Assembly: GCF_030246905.1 (NCBI RefSeq) | Contig: NZ_CP126741.1 | Span: 2,170,001-2,234,000, forward strand | Length of the DNA stretch: 64,000 nt | Direction of reading: 5' to 3' | Source: Microbacterium sp. zg-Y818 | Lineage (GTDB): Bacteria > Actinomycetota > Actinomycetes > Actinomycetales > Microbacteriaceae | Part shown: positions 15,796 to 25,761 of the stretch, piece after piece | Layout: every line of letters begins with the position of its first letter | Numbering within the stretch: the stretch's first letter is position 1 | Made by a program: the position numbers and the translations under genes | Notes under the pieces: generated by a model | The model's input: the letters and a program-made list of their open reading frames with translations, nothing else | What the model was told of the DNA's origin: nothing | The model's database searches: none

Positions 15796-18700
15796 TCACC
15801 GGAAGTCGCGCGACCGGTGCATCACCCCCACCCGCAGATCCTCGAAGGCATCCGCCACCAGGTTCGTCACCCCCTCCGGCGAGCGCTCCAGCAACCCGCG
15901 CGCGATGAGAGCCGGTGCATCGCGCAGCACCCGCCGATAGCGGTTCCACACCCCCACCGAGCAGACGATGTTCACCAGACCGTGCTCGTCCTCGAGGTTG
16001 AGGAACGTGACCCCGGATGCCGTCGCCGGCCGCTGCCGGTGCGTTACCAGGCCCGCCACCTCCACCCGGCGGCCGGTCTCGTGCGTGCGCAGCTCGCCCG
16101 AGGTGAGCACCCCGCGGGCATCGAGCTTCGCCCGGTAGTGGGCAAGCGGATGGTCATCGGTGGAGATGCCGGTGGCCCACAGATCCGCGGCGAGCACCTC
16201 GTAGCTGGTGGGGTCGGAGAACAGCGGCGGCTGCACCGCCACGAGGGTGCCGGGGAGAAACTCTGCGCGGTCCTGCGCCGCCGACCCCGCGAGCCAGATC
16301 GCCTCGCGGCGACTGAGCCCGAAGCATCCGAACACCCCGGCGGTGGCGAGGGCCTCGAGCTGGGCGGCGGTCGCTCCGGTGCGCCGCACGAGGTCGCGCA
16401 GGTCACGGTACTCCCCCGAGGCCTCGCGCTCGGCGACGATGCGCTGGGCGAGCGGTTGGCCGATGCCTTTGACGGCCGCGAGGCCAAGGCGGACGGCGAA
16501 GGCGCCGTCGCGGCGGTGCGCGGCGGACTCGTCGGGAGCGGTGGGGTCGAACTCGGGGACGGGGGGTTGCTTGCGGTCGGTGCAGGCATCCCGCCCCGTC
16601 GGCCCCCTCCCGGAGACAGGCAGGCTACCGAAGACAGGACGATTGCGCCCGGAAGCGTCCTGTTCCGGTGATTCCTCCTGTGCCGGCGACGACGGCGACC
16701 CCGCCGCTGCGCCCGCCTCCCCCACCGGCTCCAGGACGGCCTCTACTCCCGAGCGGTACAGGTCGGGACGGAGGACCTCGACGCCGTGGCGGCGGGCGTC
16801 GGCGGTGAGGGTGGCCGGAGAGTAGAACCCCATCGGCTGCGCGCGGAGCAGTCCGGCGAGGAACGCCGCCGGGTAGTGCAGCTTCAGCCACGAGCTGGCG
16901 TACACCAGCAGCGCGAACGACAGCGAATGGCTCTCGGCGAACCCGAAGTTCGCGAACGCCTGGATCTTGGCGTAGATGTCATCGGCGAGGTCCCCGGTGA
17001 TGCCGTTCTCGGCCATGCCGGCGTACAGCTTCTTCTTCAGCGAATCGATCCGCTCGATGCCGCGCTTGGAGCCCATCGCGCGGCGGAGGACGTCGGCATC
17101 CGCTCCGCTCAGCCCGCCCACGGCCATGCCCATCTGCATGAGCTGCTCCTGGAAGACCGGAATGCCGAGGGTCCGCTCCAGCACCGGCTTCAGCTTGGGG
17201 TGCGGGTAGGTCACGGGCTCGTGCCCGAGCTTGCGCCGCACGTACGGGTGCACCGCCCCGCCCTGGATGGGCCCGGGCCGGATCAGCGCGATCTCGATGA
17301 CGAGGTCGTAGAACCTGCGCGGCTGCAGGCGGGGCAACAGGCCCATCTGCGCGCGCGATTCCACCTGGAACACCCCGATCGAATCGGCCCGGCACAGCAT
17401 GTCGTAGACGCCCTGCTCCTCTTTGGGCAGGGTCGACAGCTCCCACCGCTCCCCCGTGGCATCCGCGATGAGATCGAAGCTGTACTGCAAGGCGGCGAGG
17501 ATGCCGAGCCCCAGCAGGTCGAACTTCACCAGCCCCATCCACGCCGCGTCGTCCTTGTCCCACTGGATGACCGTGCGGTTCTCCATGCGCGCGTGCTCGA
17601 TCGGCACCACTTCGCCCACGGGCCGGTCGGTCAGCACCATGCCACCCGAATGGATGCCGAGATGTCGCGGGGCCTTCAGCAGCTCGGTCGCATACTGCAG
17701 CACCCGCTCGGGAATGTCGTGCATCTCGGCGGCGGCGTCTGCTTCGGGAAGCGGCCCCCAGTGCTCCACCTGCTTCGACCAGGCATCCTGCTGCCCCGGC
17801 GAATGCCCGAGCGCCTTCGCCATGTCGCGCACGGCGTTCTTCGGCCGGTACTGGATGACGTTGGCCACCTGCGCCGCCCGCTCCCGCCCATAGGTCGCGT
17901 AGACCCACTGGATGATCTCCTCACGGCGATCGCTGTCGAAGTCGACGTCGATGTCGGGCTCCTCATCGCGCAGCGCCGAGAGGAACCGCTCGAACGGCAG
18001 GTCGTAGGCGATGGAGTCGACCGCCGTGATGTCCAGCAGATAGCAGACGGCGCTGTTGGCGGCGGACCCCCGCCCCTGACACAGGATGCCGCGGCGGCGT
18101 GCCTCTTGCACGATGCCGTGGACGATGAGGAAGTACCCCGGGAAGTCCTTCTGCTCGATGACTCCGAGTTCCTTCTCGATGCGGGCGCGGTCGGCGTCGG
18201 TCGCGTCGGGGTACTTGCGGGGCACGGCTTCCCAGACGAGGTGCCGCAGCCACGTCATGGTGGTGTGCCCCTCGGGGACGGGGAGCTTCGGCAGCGCGGG
18301 CTTGGCGCGCCGCAGCGGAAAGGCCAGCTCGTCGGCGAGCTCGACGGTGCGGGCGATGGCGCCGGGATAGCGGGCGAAGCGTTGCGCCATCTCGCGGCCC
18401 GAGCGCAGGTGCGCGCCGGCGCCCGCGGGGAGCCACCCGTCGAGCTCGTCGAGGCTGCGGTTGGCGCGGACGGCCGCGACGGCGGCGGCGAGATCGGCCC
18501 GCTCGGGGGCGGCGTAGTGCACATTGTTGCTCGCGAGCACCGGCAGGCCGCGGTCGGCGGCGAGGGATGCCAGTACGTCGTTGTCCCGCGAGTCGGTCGG
18601 TGCGCCGTGGTCGATCAGCTCGACGTTGACGGCATCGGGGCCGAAGATGTCGACGAGCAGGTCGAGTTCGCGGGCGGCGCCGGCGGGACCTTCGGCGGCG

Positions 18701-19290
18701 AGCGCGGCGCGGACGGAGCCCTTGCGGCATCCGGTCAGCACCGCCCAGTGGCCGCCGGCGCGGGCGGCGAGGTCGTGCAGGTCGTAGACGGGGCGGCCCT
18801 TCTGCCCGCCGGCCAGCTGCGCGTGGGTGAGGGCCGCCGCGAGGCGGTGATAGCCCTCCTCGCCGCGGGCGAGCACGAGCAGGTGTCGGCCGTGCGGGTC
18901 GGGCTCGCCGTTCTGCGGGCCGGGCAGCCCAAGAGACAGCTCGGCGCCGAACACCGTCTTGACGCTGCGGGCCTCGGCGGCCTCGGCGAACCGCACGATG
19001 CCGTAGAACCCGTCGTGGTCGGTGACGGCGAGGGCGTGCAGACCCAGGCGCTCGGCCTCTTCGACGAGCTCTTCTGGGGAGGAGGCGCCGTCGAGGAACG
19101 AGAACGACGTGTGCACGTGCAGCTCGGCGTACGGCACGACGTCGTCGGGGCGGGCGATGGGCGGCGGCGTGTACGGCCCGCGCTTGCGGGACCAGGCGGG
19201 GCTGTCGCCGCCGTCGGCCCCGGCGGGCTTGCGGCCGCTGAGCAGCCGCTCCATCTCGGACCACGACACCGAGGGGTTGTTGAAGCCCAT
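15796..19290 (-). CDS. dnaE2: Error-prone DNA polymerase III alpha subunit DnaE2
   Basis: A 1164-residue C-family polymerase of the DnaE2 type, full length. The PHP domain opens with YAELHVHTSFSFLDG at about residue 50. The polymerase active site holds the acidic motif EEPDIDVDFDSDRREEI, followed by RPKNAVRDMAKALG and the fingers (GRGSAANSAVCYLL). Helix-hairpin-helix (AAVKGIGQPLAQRI) and OB-fold (VEVAGLVTHRQRPATASGVT) segments sit near the C-terminus, and the Pro/Ser-rich insert around 850-900 is not conserved. DnaE2 performs mutagenic translesion synthesis under the SOS response with ImuA and ImuB. The gene is 30 bases after imuB. Its last codons are duplicated at 6585-6656. Confidence 0.95.
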   Translation of the reverse strand: MGFNNPSVSWSEMERLLSGRKPAGADGGDSPAWSRKRGPYTPPPIARPDDVVPYAELHVHTSFSFLDGASSPEELVEEAERLGLHALAVTDHDGFYGIVRFAEAAEARSVKTVFGAELSLGLPGPQNGEPDPHGRHLLVLARGEEGYHRLAAALTHAQLAGGQKGRPVYDLHDLAARAGGHWAVLTGCRKGSVRAALAAEGPAGAARELDLLVDIFGPDAVNVELIDHGAPTDSRDNDVLASLAADRGLPVLASNNVHYAAPERADLAAAVAAVRANRSLDELDGWLPAGAGAHLRSGREMAQRFARYPGAIARTVELADELAFPLRRAKPALPKLPVPEGHTTMTWLRHLVWEAVPRKYPDATDADRARIEKELGVIEQKDFPGYFLIVHGIVQEARRRGILCQGRGSAANSAVCYLLDITAVDSIAYDLPFERFLSALRDEEPDIDVDFDSDRREEIIQWVYATYGRERAAQVANVIQYRPKNAVRDMAKALGHSPGQQDAWSKQVEHWGPLPEADAAAEMHDIPERVLQYATELLKAPRHLGIHSGGMVLTDRPVGEVVPIEHARMENRTVIQWDKDDAAWMGLVKFDLLGLGILAALQYSFDLIADATGERWELSTLPKEEQGVYDMLCRADSIGVFQVESRAQMGLLPRLQPRRFYDLVIEIALIRPGPIQGGAVHPYVRRKLGHEPVTYPHPKLKPVLERTLGIPVFQEQLMQMGMAVGGLSGADADVLRRAMGSKRGIERIDSLKKKLYAGMAENGITGDLADDIYAKIQAFANFGFAESHSLSFALLVYASSWLKLHYPAAFLAGLLRAQPMGFYSPATLTADARRHGVEVLRPDLYRSGVEAVLEPVGEAGAAAGSPSSPAQEESPEQDASGRNRPVFGSLPVSGRGPTGRDACTDRKQPPVPEFDPTAPDESAAHRRDGAFAVRLGLAAVKGIGQPLAQRIVAEREASGEYRDLRDLVRRTGATAAQLEALATAGVFGCFGLSRREAIWLAGSAAQDRAEFLPGTLVAVQPPLFSDPTSYEVLAADLWATGISTDDHPLAHYRAKLDARGVLTSGELRTHETGRRVEVAGLVTHRQRPATASGVTFLNLEDEHGLVNIVCSVGVWNRYRRVLRDAPALIARGLLERSPEGVTNLVADAFEDLRVGVMHRSRDFR

Positions 19291-19320
19291 CAGCGGGGGT
19301 CCGTCGTCTTCGGGCGGGGG

Positions 19321-20856
19321 TCAGTCATAGCGGCCCTCCGCCGACCAGTCGCCCGCCTCGCACACCAGCAGCCACGCCGACTGCTCGGCGTCGACCACCT
19401 GGAACCGGTGGGCGCGCCGCGCGCGAGCGGCATCCCACCCCCGCTCGCGCACCGGCCACGGCCCCGCCCACGCGTCGATGCGGCGGCGGCGGCCGCTCTC
19501 GACCAGCACCGCCGGCGGCGCCGTCAGCGCGTCTCGGTCGCCGACGGCCACCGTGTCGCCGTCGGCATCGATCACCGTCACCGGCCGCGGCGGGTCGAAC
19601 ACGGTCGACGGCAGCGGATCGGGAAGGCTCCCCGGCCACGGCCGCTCGCGGGGCCGCGGCACCACCGGGCGGTCGCCCCACGGCACCAGCACCTGCCGTT
19701 CGCTCAGCCACCGGCCCCCGCCGACGACGGGGGTCACCACCCCGCGATGCCCGAGCATCGCCTGCACCCGCGACAAGGCATGGTGCACGCGCTCGTCCGG
19801 ACCGCCGCCGAAGAGGGAGCGCACGTGGTGGGAGGCGGCATCCACCGTCTCGGGGGCGATGCGCACCCGCGTGACGGCGCTGCGCAGCCCCGCCTCGCCC
19901 AGCTGCCAGCGCACCCGGTCGACCACCTCGCCGGCGGTGAACGCGCCGGGATGCAGCCACACCCGCTCGCTGTTCTCGGCCCGGTCGCCGGTGATCTGCA
20001 CCCGCAGCTCGGTGCACACGAGGTCGAGGGCGCCGAGCGCGCCGATGAACTCCTCCGCGGCGACGCGCATGGCGAAGGCCACCTGGTCGGCGATCTCGAG
20101 CGGCGGCTCGAACGCCACCTCGCGGTCGAGGTCCGGCGGGGGCGTGCGCGGCTGCACGGGACGGGAGTCGCGCCCCGCTGCGAGGGAGTGCAGGCGGATG
20201 CCGCGCTCCCCCAGCCGCTCGCCGACGCGCTCGGCGGGGAGGGCCGCGAACTGCCCGAGGCTCTGCACACCGAGCCGCCCCAGCAGGTCGACGACGTCGG
20301 GCTCGTCGAGCACCGTGATCGGGAGCGGAGCGAGGAAGGCGGCGGACTCCCCCGCCGCCACGATGCGCACCGGCGCCTCGGCGAGGGTGCGGCGGGCGGC
20401 CTGCTCGGCGGTGAAGGGGCCGTCGGCGATGGCGATGCGGGCATCGGTGTCGCCCATCGCGTCGCGCAGGGTGTGGGCGGCGCGCTCTTCGCCGCCGTAA
20501 TAGCGAGCCGGCCCCCGGGCGCGCAGCGCGCACAATCCCGCCCGCATGAGCTGCACCCCGGGGGCGAGCTCCTCGATGCGGGCGATGAGCGGGGCGAACA
20601 CCCGCTGGTCGCGGGTGGGGTCAGCGTCGGCGACCGTCAGCTGCGGGCAACGGGCCTGCGCGTCACGGCGGCGCTGGCCACGGCGCACCCCCTCGGCGCG
20701 GGCGGCGGCGGAACAGGCGACCACCGCCCCCTTGTCGAGCACGGCGACGGGCGCGGCGGCATCCACCCCCGCCTCGCGGGCGAGGGCGACGACGGGCCAG
20801 TCCGGCAGCCACAGCACGAGGGTGCGGGGCACGGGGGCATCGGGTGCGGTGCTCAT
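19321..20856 (-). CDS. imuB: ImuB, catalytically inactive Y-family polymerase homologue
   Basis: The protein has 511 residues and the fold of a Y-family polymerase (palm from TLVLWLPDWPVVAL, little-finger part after about 230). The catalytic DxD/E residues of active Pol IV/V are not in place: the first motif reads LWLPDW. This fits ImuB, which serves as a clamp-binding adaptor bringing DnaE2 and ImuA to stalled forks. The ATG at 20856 overlaps the imuA stop (ATGA), which rejects much longer in-frame starts lying inside imuA. The three-gene order imuA-imuB-dnaE2 is the standard actinobacterial mutasome. Confidence 0.92.
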   Translation of the reverse strand: MSTAPDAPVPRTLVLWLPDWPVVALAREAGVDAAAPVAVLDKGAVVACSAAARAEGVRRGQRRRDAQARCPQLTVADADPTRDQRVFAPLIARIEELAPGVQLMRAGLCALRARGPARYYGGEERAAHTLRDAMGDTDARIAIADGPFTAEQAARRTLAEAPVRIVAAGESAAFLAPLPITVLDEPDVVDLLGRLGVQSLGQFAALPAERVGERLGERGIRLHSLAAGRDSRPVQPRTPPPDLDREVAFEPPLEIADQVAFAMRVAAEEFIGALGALDLVCTELRVQITGDRAENSERVWLHPGAFTAGEVVDRVRWQLGEAGLRSAVTRVRIAPETVDAASHHVRSLFGGGPDERVHHALSRVQAMLGHRGVVTPVVGGGRWLSERQVLVPWGDRPVVPRPRERPWPGSLPDPLPSTVFDPPRPVTVIDADGDTVAVGDRDALTAPPAVLVESGRRRRIDAWAGPWPVRERGWDAARARRAHRFQVVDAEQSAWLLVCEAGDWSAEGRYD

Positions 20857-21545
20857 CCCGCCGCCCGGATCGGAAGCGGCATCGGTGCCGAGCGCGGCAC
20901 CGGAGTGGATGCCGCGGCAACCTGCCCCGACGACGCCGGCAGCTGCACGCGCGCGCGGCGCGGCACCGGGGTGCGGCGGCTGCTGACGGTGACGGTGAGT
21001 TCGCGGGCGGCGAGGTAGCCGTAGCCGTCGCCGACCCCCGACCACACCGGGTCGCTGACGTCGATCATCGCCTCGGTCTGCGGCCAGGTGCCCTGCACCA
21101 GCAGCACCGCGCCGCGCTCCCGCAGGCGGGCGGCCAGCCGCGAGATGTCGGCATCCCGAGCGCGCGAAGGCGGGCGTACCGCCACCACCGGCAGCACCTC
21201 GGCGACGGCGGACGTGACCGCCAGCCACCGGGTGCCGGGCTCGGGGATCAGCACCAGCTTGTCGAGGGCGACCCCCACCCGCTCGGCCGCTTCGGCGCCG
21301 AACTCCGGCATGCCGACCACCCCGCACCAGGAGCCGGTCTGCGAGGGCGGTGCCAGCAGCGCCGACAGCAGCGTGAGCGAGGGTCCGAGCGAATATGCCG
21401 ACCCCGGCCGCAGCCCCCGCCCCGGGAGCAGGCCCGCGAGGGCCGGGTCGGCCGGCAGCACGGGGGCATCCATCCGCCGCCCTTGCACGCGCTCGAGCTG
21501 GGCGCGCAGACGCTGCACGTCTTCTGCCGCAGCTTGGTTCCGCAC
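20853..21545 (-). CDS. imuA: ImuA-like mutasome accessory protein
   Basis: About 230 residues, resembling RecA-related ImuA proteins without a proper Walker A motif (GSAYSLGPSLTLLSALLAPP in its place). Partner strands include WCGVVGMPEFGAEA and LDKLVLIPEPGTRWLA. I choose GTG at 21545 because GGTGAGG lies six bases before it; GTG/TTG codons up to 21563 are alternatives. ImuA is thought to help ImuB and DnaE2 assemble. The gene is directly behind a LexA box and heads the mutasome operon. Confidence 0.8.
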   Translation of the reverse strand: MRNQAAAEDVQRLRAQLERVQGRRMDAPVLPADPALAGLLPGRGLRPGSAYSLGPSLTLLSALLAPPSQTGSWCGVVGMPEFGAEAAERVGVALDKLVLIPEPGTRWLAVTSAVAEVLPVVAVRPPSRARDADISRLAARLRERGAVLLVQGTWPQTEAMIDVSDPVWSGVGDGYGYLAARELTVTVSSRRTPVPRRARVQLPASSGQVAAASTPVPRSAPMPLPIRAAG

Positions 21546-21566
21546 GATCGACCTCACCAACACAGA

Positions 21567-21584
21567 CTAGAACGGATGTTCTAG
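21567..21584. promoter_or_regulatory. LexA (SOS) box of the mutasome operon
   Basis: CTAGAAC-GGAT-GTTCTAG has perfect 7-base arms and contains the actinobacterial LexA core GAAC-N4-GTTC. It lies 22 bases upstream of the preferred imuA start. It predicts DNA-damage induction of imuA-imuB-dnaE2. Confidence 0.88.
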
Positions 21585-21650
21585 ATCATCAACGTCAGGG
21601 TCGAAGATACGCTCGGGTTCCGACATCGCTTCGCGGGCCGCCCCGCGCAC

Positions 21651-21716
21651 GAGAAACCACTTTTCGGATGAGAAACACCGCAGTGCGTGGTTTCTCATCC
21701 GAAAACTGGTTTCTCA
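21651..21716. repeat. 66-bp intergenic palindrome
   Basis: The two 26-base arms are near-perfect inverted copies: GAGAAACCACTTTTCGGATG plus AGAAAC on one side, and GTTTCTCATCCG plus AAAACTGGTTTCTC on the other. One base differs, and a 14-base centre separates the arms. Each arm itself contains two GAGAAAC units. It lies between imuA's upstream region and the HNH gene. It is unlike a terminator (arms are AT-rich and there is no T-run) and more like a REP-type extragenic palindrome. Confidence 0.75.
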
Positions 21717-21811
21717 CCCGGGGGCGCCGGGGAACGGAGGGCGCGCCGGCGAGCGGATGCCGTAACAGGAGCGGATGCCGCAACGCCCCAGCCGACCCCG
21801 CAACCCCTGCG

Positions 21812-22309
21812 CTACGCGGCCAGCGCCAGGTACGGCTCCCACCGCGGATCGGCACGCTCGGTGCCGCGCACGGTCCACTGTGCGCCGCGCGGGGCGCGGG
21901 GCACGAGGCGCAGCTCCCACCCGATCTCCTGCGGAGTGCGGTCGCCCTTGGTGTTGTTGCAGCGCACGCACGCGGCCACGAGGTTCTCCCACGAGTCGGC
22001 ACCCCCGCGCGAGCGCGGCAGCACGTGGTCGATGGTCGTCGCGGTCTTGCCGCAGTATCCGCAGCGGTGCGCGTCGCGGCGCAGCACGCCGCGGCGGGTC
22101 ACCGGCACCGCGCGGGCCCCCGGTACCCGCACGTAGCGGGTCAACAGGATGACGGCGGGGCGGTCATACGCCCCGCTCGCGGCCCAGACCGGGTCACCCT
22201 CGACGCGTTCGACGATGGTGGCCTTGTCGTTCATCACGAGCACCAGTGCCCGCTTGAAGGAGACCACGGCGAGCGGCTCGTAGCCGGCGTTCAGCACCAG
22301 TGTGCGCAC
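21812..22309 (-). CDS. HNH endonuclease family protein
   Basis: 165 residues from GTG 22309, which follows GAGGAC; the start gives MRTLVLNAGYEPLAVVSF, the typical N-terminus of this conserved actinobacterial family. The C-terminal half is an HNH domain with CGYCGK, TIDHVLPRSRGG, ENLVAACVRCNNTKGDRTP. The zinc cysteine pairs and the catalytic His and Asn are present. These proteins are widespread core genes. A role in DNA processing is inferred; no specific substrate is known to me. An upstream extension to 22360 is possible but lacks a ribosome-binding site. Confidence 0.85.
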   Translation of the reverse strand: MRTLVLNAGYEPLAVVSFKRALVLVMNDKATIVERVEGDPVWAASGAYDRPAVILLTRYVRVPGARAVPVTRRGVLRRDAHRCGYCGKTATTIDHVLPRSRGGADSWENLVAACVRCNNTKGDRTPQEIGWELRLVPRAPRGAQWTVRGTERADPRWEPYLALAA

Positions 22310-22397
22310 AATCGATGTCCTCTCGAATGGCCGGGACGGATTCTCGGATATTCGACTCACGTGACGATCGATCGGCGGCGGGCACGAAAAAGGGCAT

Positions 22398-22428
22398 GAA
22401 AAAAGGCGCTGTCTTCACAGACAGCGCC
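22398..22428 (-). terminator. Strong intrinsic terminator (minus strand)
   Basis: GGCGCTGTCT-TCAC-AGACAGCGCC forms a perfect 10-bp stem with a 4-base loop at 22405-22428. Read on the minus strand it is followed by a run of six T. It ends transcription coming from the M23 peptidase gene and insulates the HNH gene. Confidence 0.88.
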
Positions 22429-22622
22429 TGGGGCGCGGCGGCAGAGCCGCAGCATCCGCTCTCATGATGCCGAAGGGCGAACAGCCCGAGCACATCCGTG
22501 GTTCGGATGCGTCGTGTGCCGCCCATCGGCTTCCCTCCGCCTTCTCTCAGCGTCGGGATCAGGCTAACCCACCCACACCCCACCGGCGCCGGAGCGCGGA
22601 TTCGAACGGTGTGCGCGTGTCG
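22429..22622. other. Untranslated trailer of the M23 gene
   Basis: About 190 bases between the peptidase stop and the terminator hold no credible reading frame, tRNA or recognised riboswitch. It probably forms the 3' untranslated region of the peptidase transcript. Confidence 0.4.
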
Positions 22623-23540
22623 TCAGCCGGCGTTGGACTGCAGCCACGCCAGCGGGTCGATGTACGAGCCGTTGACCTGCACCTCGAAGTGCAGGTGCGG
22701 GGCCGTCGCGTACCCGGTCTGGCCGACCTGTCCGATCAGCTGTCCGGCCTCCACGGTCTGGCCGGCCGAGACGACGCGGGTGCCGTAAGACATGTGGGCG
22801 TAGGTGGTGCTGACCTTCTGGCCGCCGACGACCGAGTCGATCATCACGACGGCGCCGTAGCTGCCGCCGCCGTCAGTCGAGGTGCGGACGACACCGGATG
22901 CCGCGGCGAAGATCGGCGTGCCGGTCCCCGTCATCATGTCGAATCCCTTGTGCCCGGCGTATCCGCCGAAGAGGTTGTAGCTCTGGTAGTTGAACGAGGC
23001 GACCGGCCAACGCACTTCACCCGATCCCGCTGCCGTCATCGACAGGTCGACGGACGCGACCGATCCGGTGCGGCGGGCGGTGGTGGCGGCAGCCGCGGTC
23101 GCGGCGGCGCGGGCGGCGGCGGCCTCGGCAGCGGCCTCTTCGGCCTTCTTCTTCTCGATCTCCTCGGGCGTCGTCGCCGAGTAGCTGTAGCGATCGAGGG
23201 CCTCGGGCGTCGCCTCGGAGGCGACGACGAGGGACTGCGCGTTGTCGGCGGCCGCCTGGTGCAGCGTCACCGCTTCGGCCTGGTCGACCGGGCGCGTGGT
23301 CGCGGCGTAGGCGGGCAGCGCGACAGTGGCGATGAGTCCGACGACCATGGCGACGATCGCAAAGCTGCGAGCGGGCTTCGCCTTCTCGCGACGGGCGAGC
23401 GGCGAGGCGGGCACCGTCGCCGCAGAACGGCGGCGAACCAGCCGCGAAGCTGTCAGCGTGGAACCGAGGCGCGTCCGGCGCGTCGCCCCCGTGGGAGCGA
23501 TCTCAGCGTCATCACGAGACAGATCAAGGTTTTCGGTCAA
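22623..23540 (-). CDS. M23-family LytM-type metallopeptidase
   Basis: About 305 residues from a TTG at 23540 preceded by GGAGG-N5; a GTG at 23603 is an alternative start without a clear ribosome-binding site. A basic cytoplasmic N-terminus, one membrane-spanning segment (FAIVAMVVGLIATVALPAYA) and an Ala/Glu-rich coiled-coil stretch precede the C-terminal peptidase. The zinc ligands are visible as GHKGFD (HxxxD motif), TYAHMS and HLHFEV, so the enzyme should be active. LytM-type peptidases cut peptidoglycan cross-links at the cell surface during growth or division. It is transcribed alone and ends at the 22398-22428 terminator. Confidence 0.87.
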   Translation of the reverse strand: MTENLDLSRDDAEIAPTGATRRTRLGSTLTASRLVRRRSAATVPASPLARREKAKPARSFAIVAMVVGLIATVALPAYAATTRPVDQAEAVTLHQAAADNAQSLVVASEATPEALDRYSYSATTPEEIEKKKAEEAAAEAAAARAAATAAAATTARRTGSVASVDLSMTAAGSGEVRWPVASFNYQSYNLFGGYAGHKGFDMMTGTGTPIFAAASGVVRTSTDGGGSYGAVVMIDSVVGGQKVSTTYAHMSYGTRVVSAGQTVEAGQLIGQVGQTGYATAPHLHFEVQVNGSYIDPLAWLQSNAG

Positions 23541-23776
23541 ATCACCCTCCGGCGCCTCGGCGCCGGGTGGACGCTGGCTCGTCGGCAATCGGTGTCGGGG
23601 CACAGATTTGCGGGGTTTCCCTCGGGGACGACGAGCCGCAGAGGCGATCCCCGTGGTATCCGTTGGCGTGCTTCTCGCCGTTGGACTCTTCCGACGCTAC
23701 CTCAAGATAACGAACATGTCACGCTCTGGTGCACAGCTGCCCGAACCTACCTGCTGGGGAGGCGTCGCCGTGCCGC

Positions 23777-24481
23777 TCAACTGCGGTCGTCGACGAGGAA
23801 GATGTGCGAGGCCACCTCGACCGGAAGCTCGAGCGCCTCGTCGTTGCCGTCCATCTGCACGAGCACGTATCCCTCGTTGAACCGGAAGTCCCCCACTCCC
23901 CCCGGAACGACCCCGGCCAGCCGCAGCTGCATGAGCAGCTCGGGGTCGACCTGCGCCGGTTCGGCCAGGCGCCGCACGGTGCCGCGAATGGGCGCGTCGA
24001 CGGCGTTGAGGCGTCGAACGAGTCCCACCACGCCCTTGTCGAAGGTCGTTGCCGGCACGTCGCCCAGCTGGTCGAGACCGGGGATCGGGTTGCCGTACGG
24101 CGACTCGGTGGGGTGGCCGAGCAGCTCGATGAGGCGGCGCTCCACCTGCTCGCTCATCACGTGCTCCCAGCGGCAGGCCTCTTCGTGCACGTACGCCCAG
24201 TCGAGGCCAATGACGTCGCTGAGCAGCCTCTCCGCAAGCCGGTGCTTGCGCATGACGTCGACGGCCTTCTGCCGGCCGGCATCCGTCAGCTCCAGCCGCC
24301 GGTCCTCCGAGACGACGACGAGACCGTCGCGCTCCATGCGTCCGACGGTCTGCGACACGGTGGGGCCGGAGTGCCCGAGCCGCTCCGAAATGCGTGCGCG
24401 CAGGGGGATGATGTCCTCCTCCTCCAGCTCCAGGATGGTGCGGAGGTACATCTCGGTCGTGTCGATCAGATCGGTCATCAA
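23777..24481 (-). CDS. ideR: DtxR/IdeR-type metal-dependent repressor
   Basis: A 234-residue iron-dependent regulator with the three standard parts: N-terminal winged helix (IDTTEMYLRTILELEEEDI, SGPTVSQTVGRMERDGL), dimerisation domain with metal ligands in HEEACRWEHVMS (Cys102, Glu105 and His106 when counted from the second Met, identical to DtxR numbering), and an SH3-like C-terminal domain. That numbering suggests the second ATG (24478) may be the real start. It represses iron-uptake genes when Fe(II) is bound. It is divergent from serC. The name ideR is by family resemblance; an MntR-like paralogue is less likely given the SH3 domain. Confidence 0.88.
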   Translation of the reverse strand: MMTDLIDTTEMYLRTILELEEEDIIPLRARISERLGHSGPTVSQTVGRMERDGLVVVSEDRRLELTDAGRQKAVDVMRKHRLAERLLSDVIGLDWAYVHEEACRWEHVMSEQVERRLIELLGHPTESPYGNPIPGLDQLGDVPATTFDKGVVGLVRRLNAVDAPIRGTVRRLAEPAQVDPELLMQLRLAGVVPGGVGDFRFNEGYVLVQMDGNDEALELPVEVASHIFLVDDRS

Positions 24482-24574
24482 AGCCTCGATGTCAGGAGCG
24501 GTGCCAGCCCTTCCAGCCTATCGCGTGGCCGTCATACGACTCCGGAGCGGCCGGGAAGCCGCCGGGCACGGCCC

Positions 24575-25699
<1,125 letters not shown>

Positions 25700-25715
25700 A
25701 CCGAGGGAACGCCGT

Positions 25716-25747
25716 CGAGCACGCGCCGGACCTCGGGCGCGTGCTCG
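25716..25747. terminator. Bidirectional terminator between serC and DUF3027
   Basis: CGAGCACGCGCC and GGCGCGTGCTCG form perfect 12-base arms with an 8-base loop. It lies in the 62-base convergent gap between the two stop codons, so it probably serves both. Confidence 0.75.
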
Positions 25748-25761
25748 CCGGAGCTAGGGCT

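Noticed and set aside
16786..21018. Very long plus-strand open frame (over 1400 codons) opposite dnaE2 and imuB
   Set aside because: It is antisense to genes with clear motifs; the peptide is Arg/Gly/His/Ala-rich without domains. High GC content removes stop codons from the complementary frame.
22194..22583. Minus-strand frame overlapping the HNH start and the terminator
   Set aside because: It reads through a strong terminator hairpin and has no protein-like composition.
22440..22622. Possible tRNA or riboswitch downstream of the M23 gene
   Set aside because: No cloverleaf arms pair and no known aptamer core is visible.
23541..23776. c-di-AMP (ydaO) riboswitch ahead of the M23 peptidase
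   Set aside because: Such switches often precede wall-hydrolase genes in actinobacteria, but the conserved core elements are not found here.
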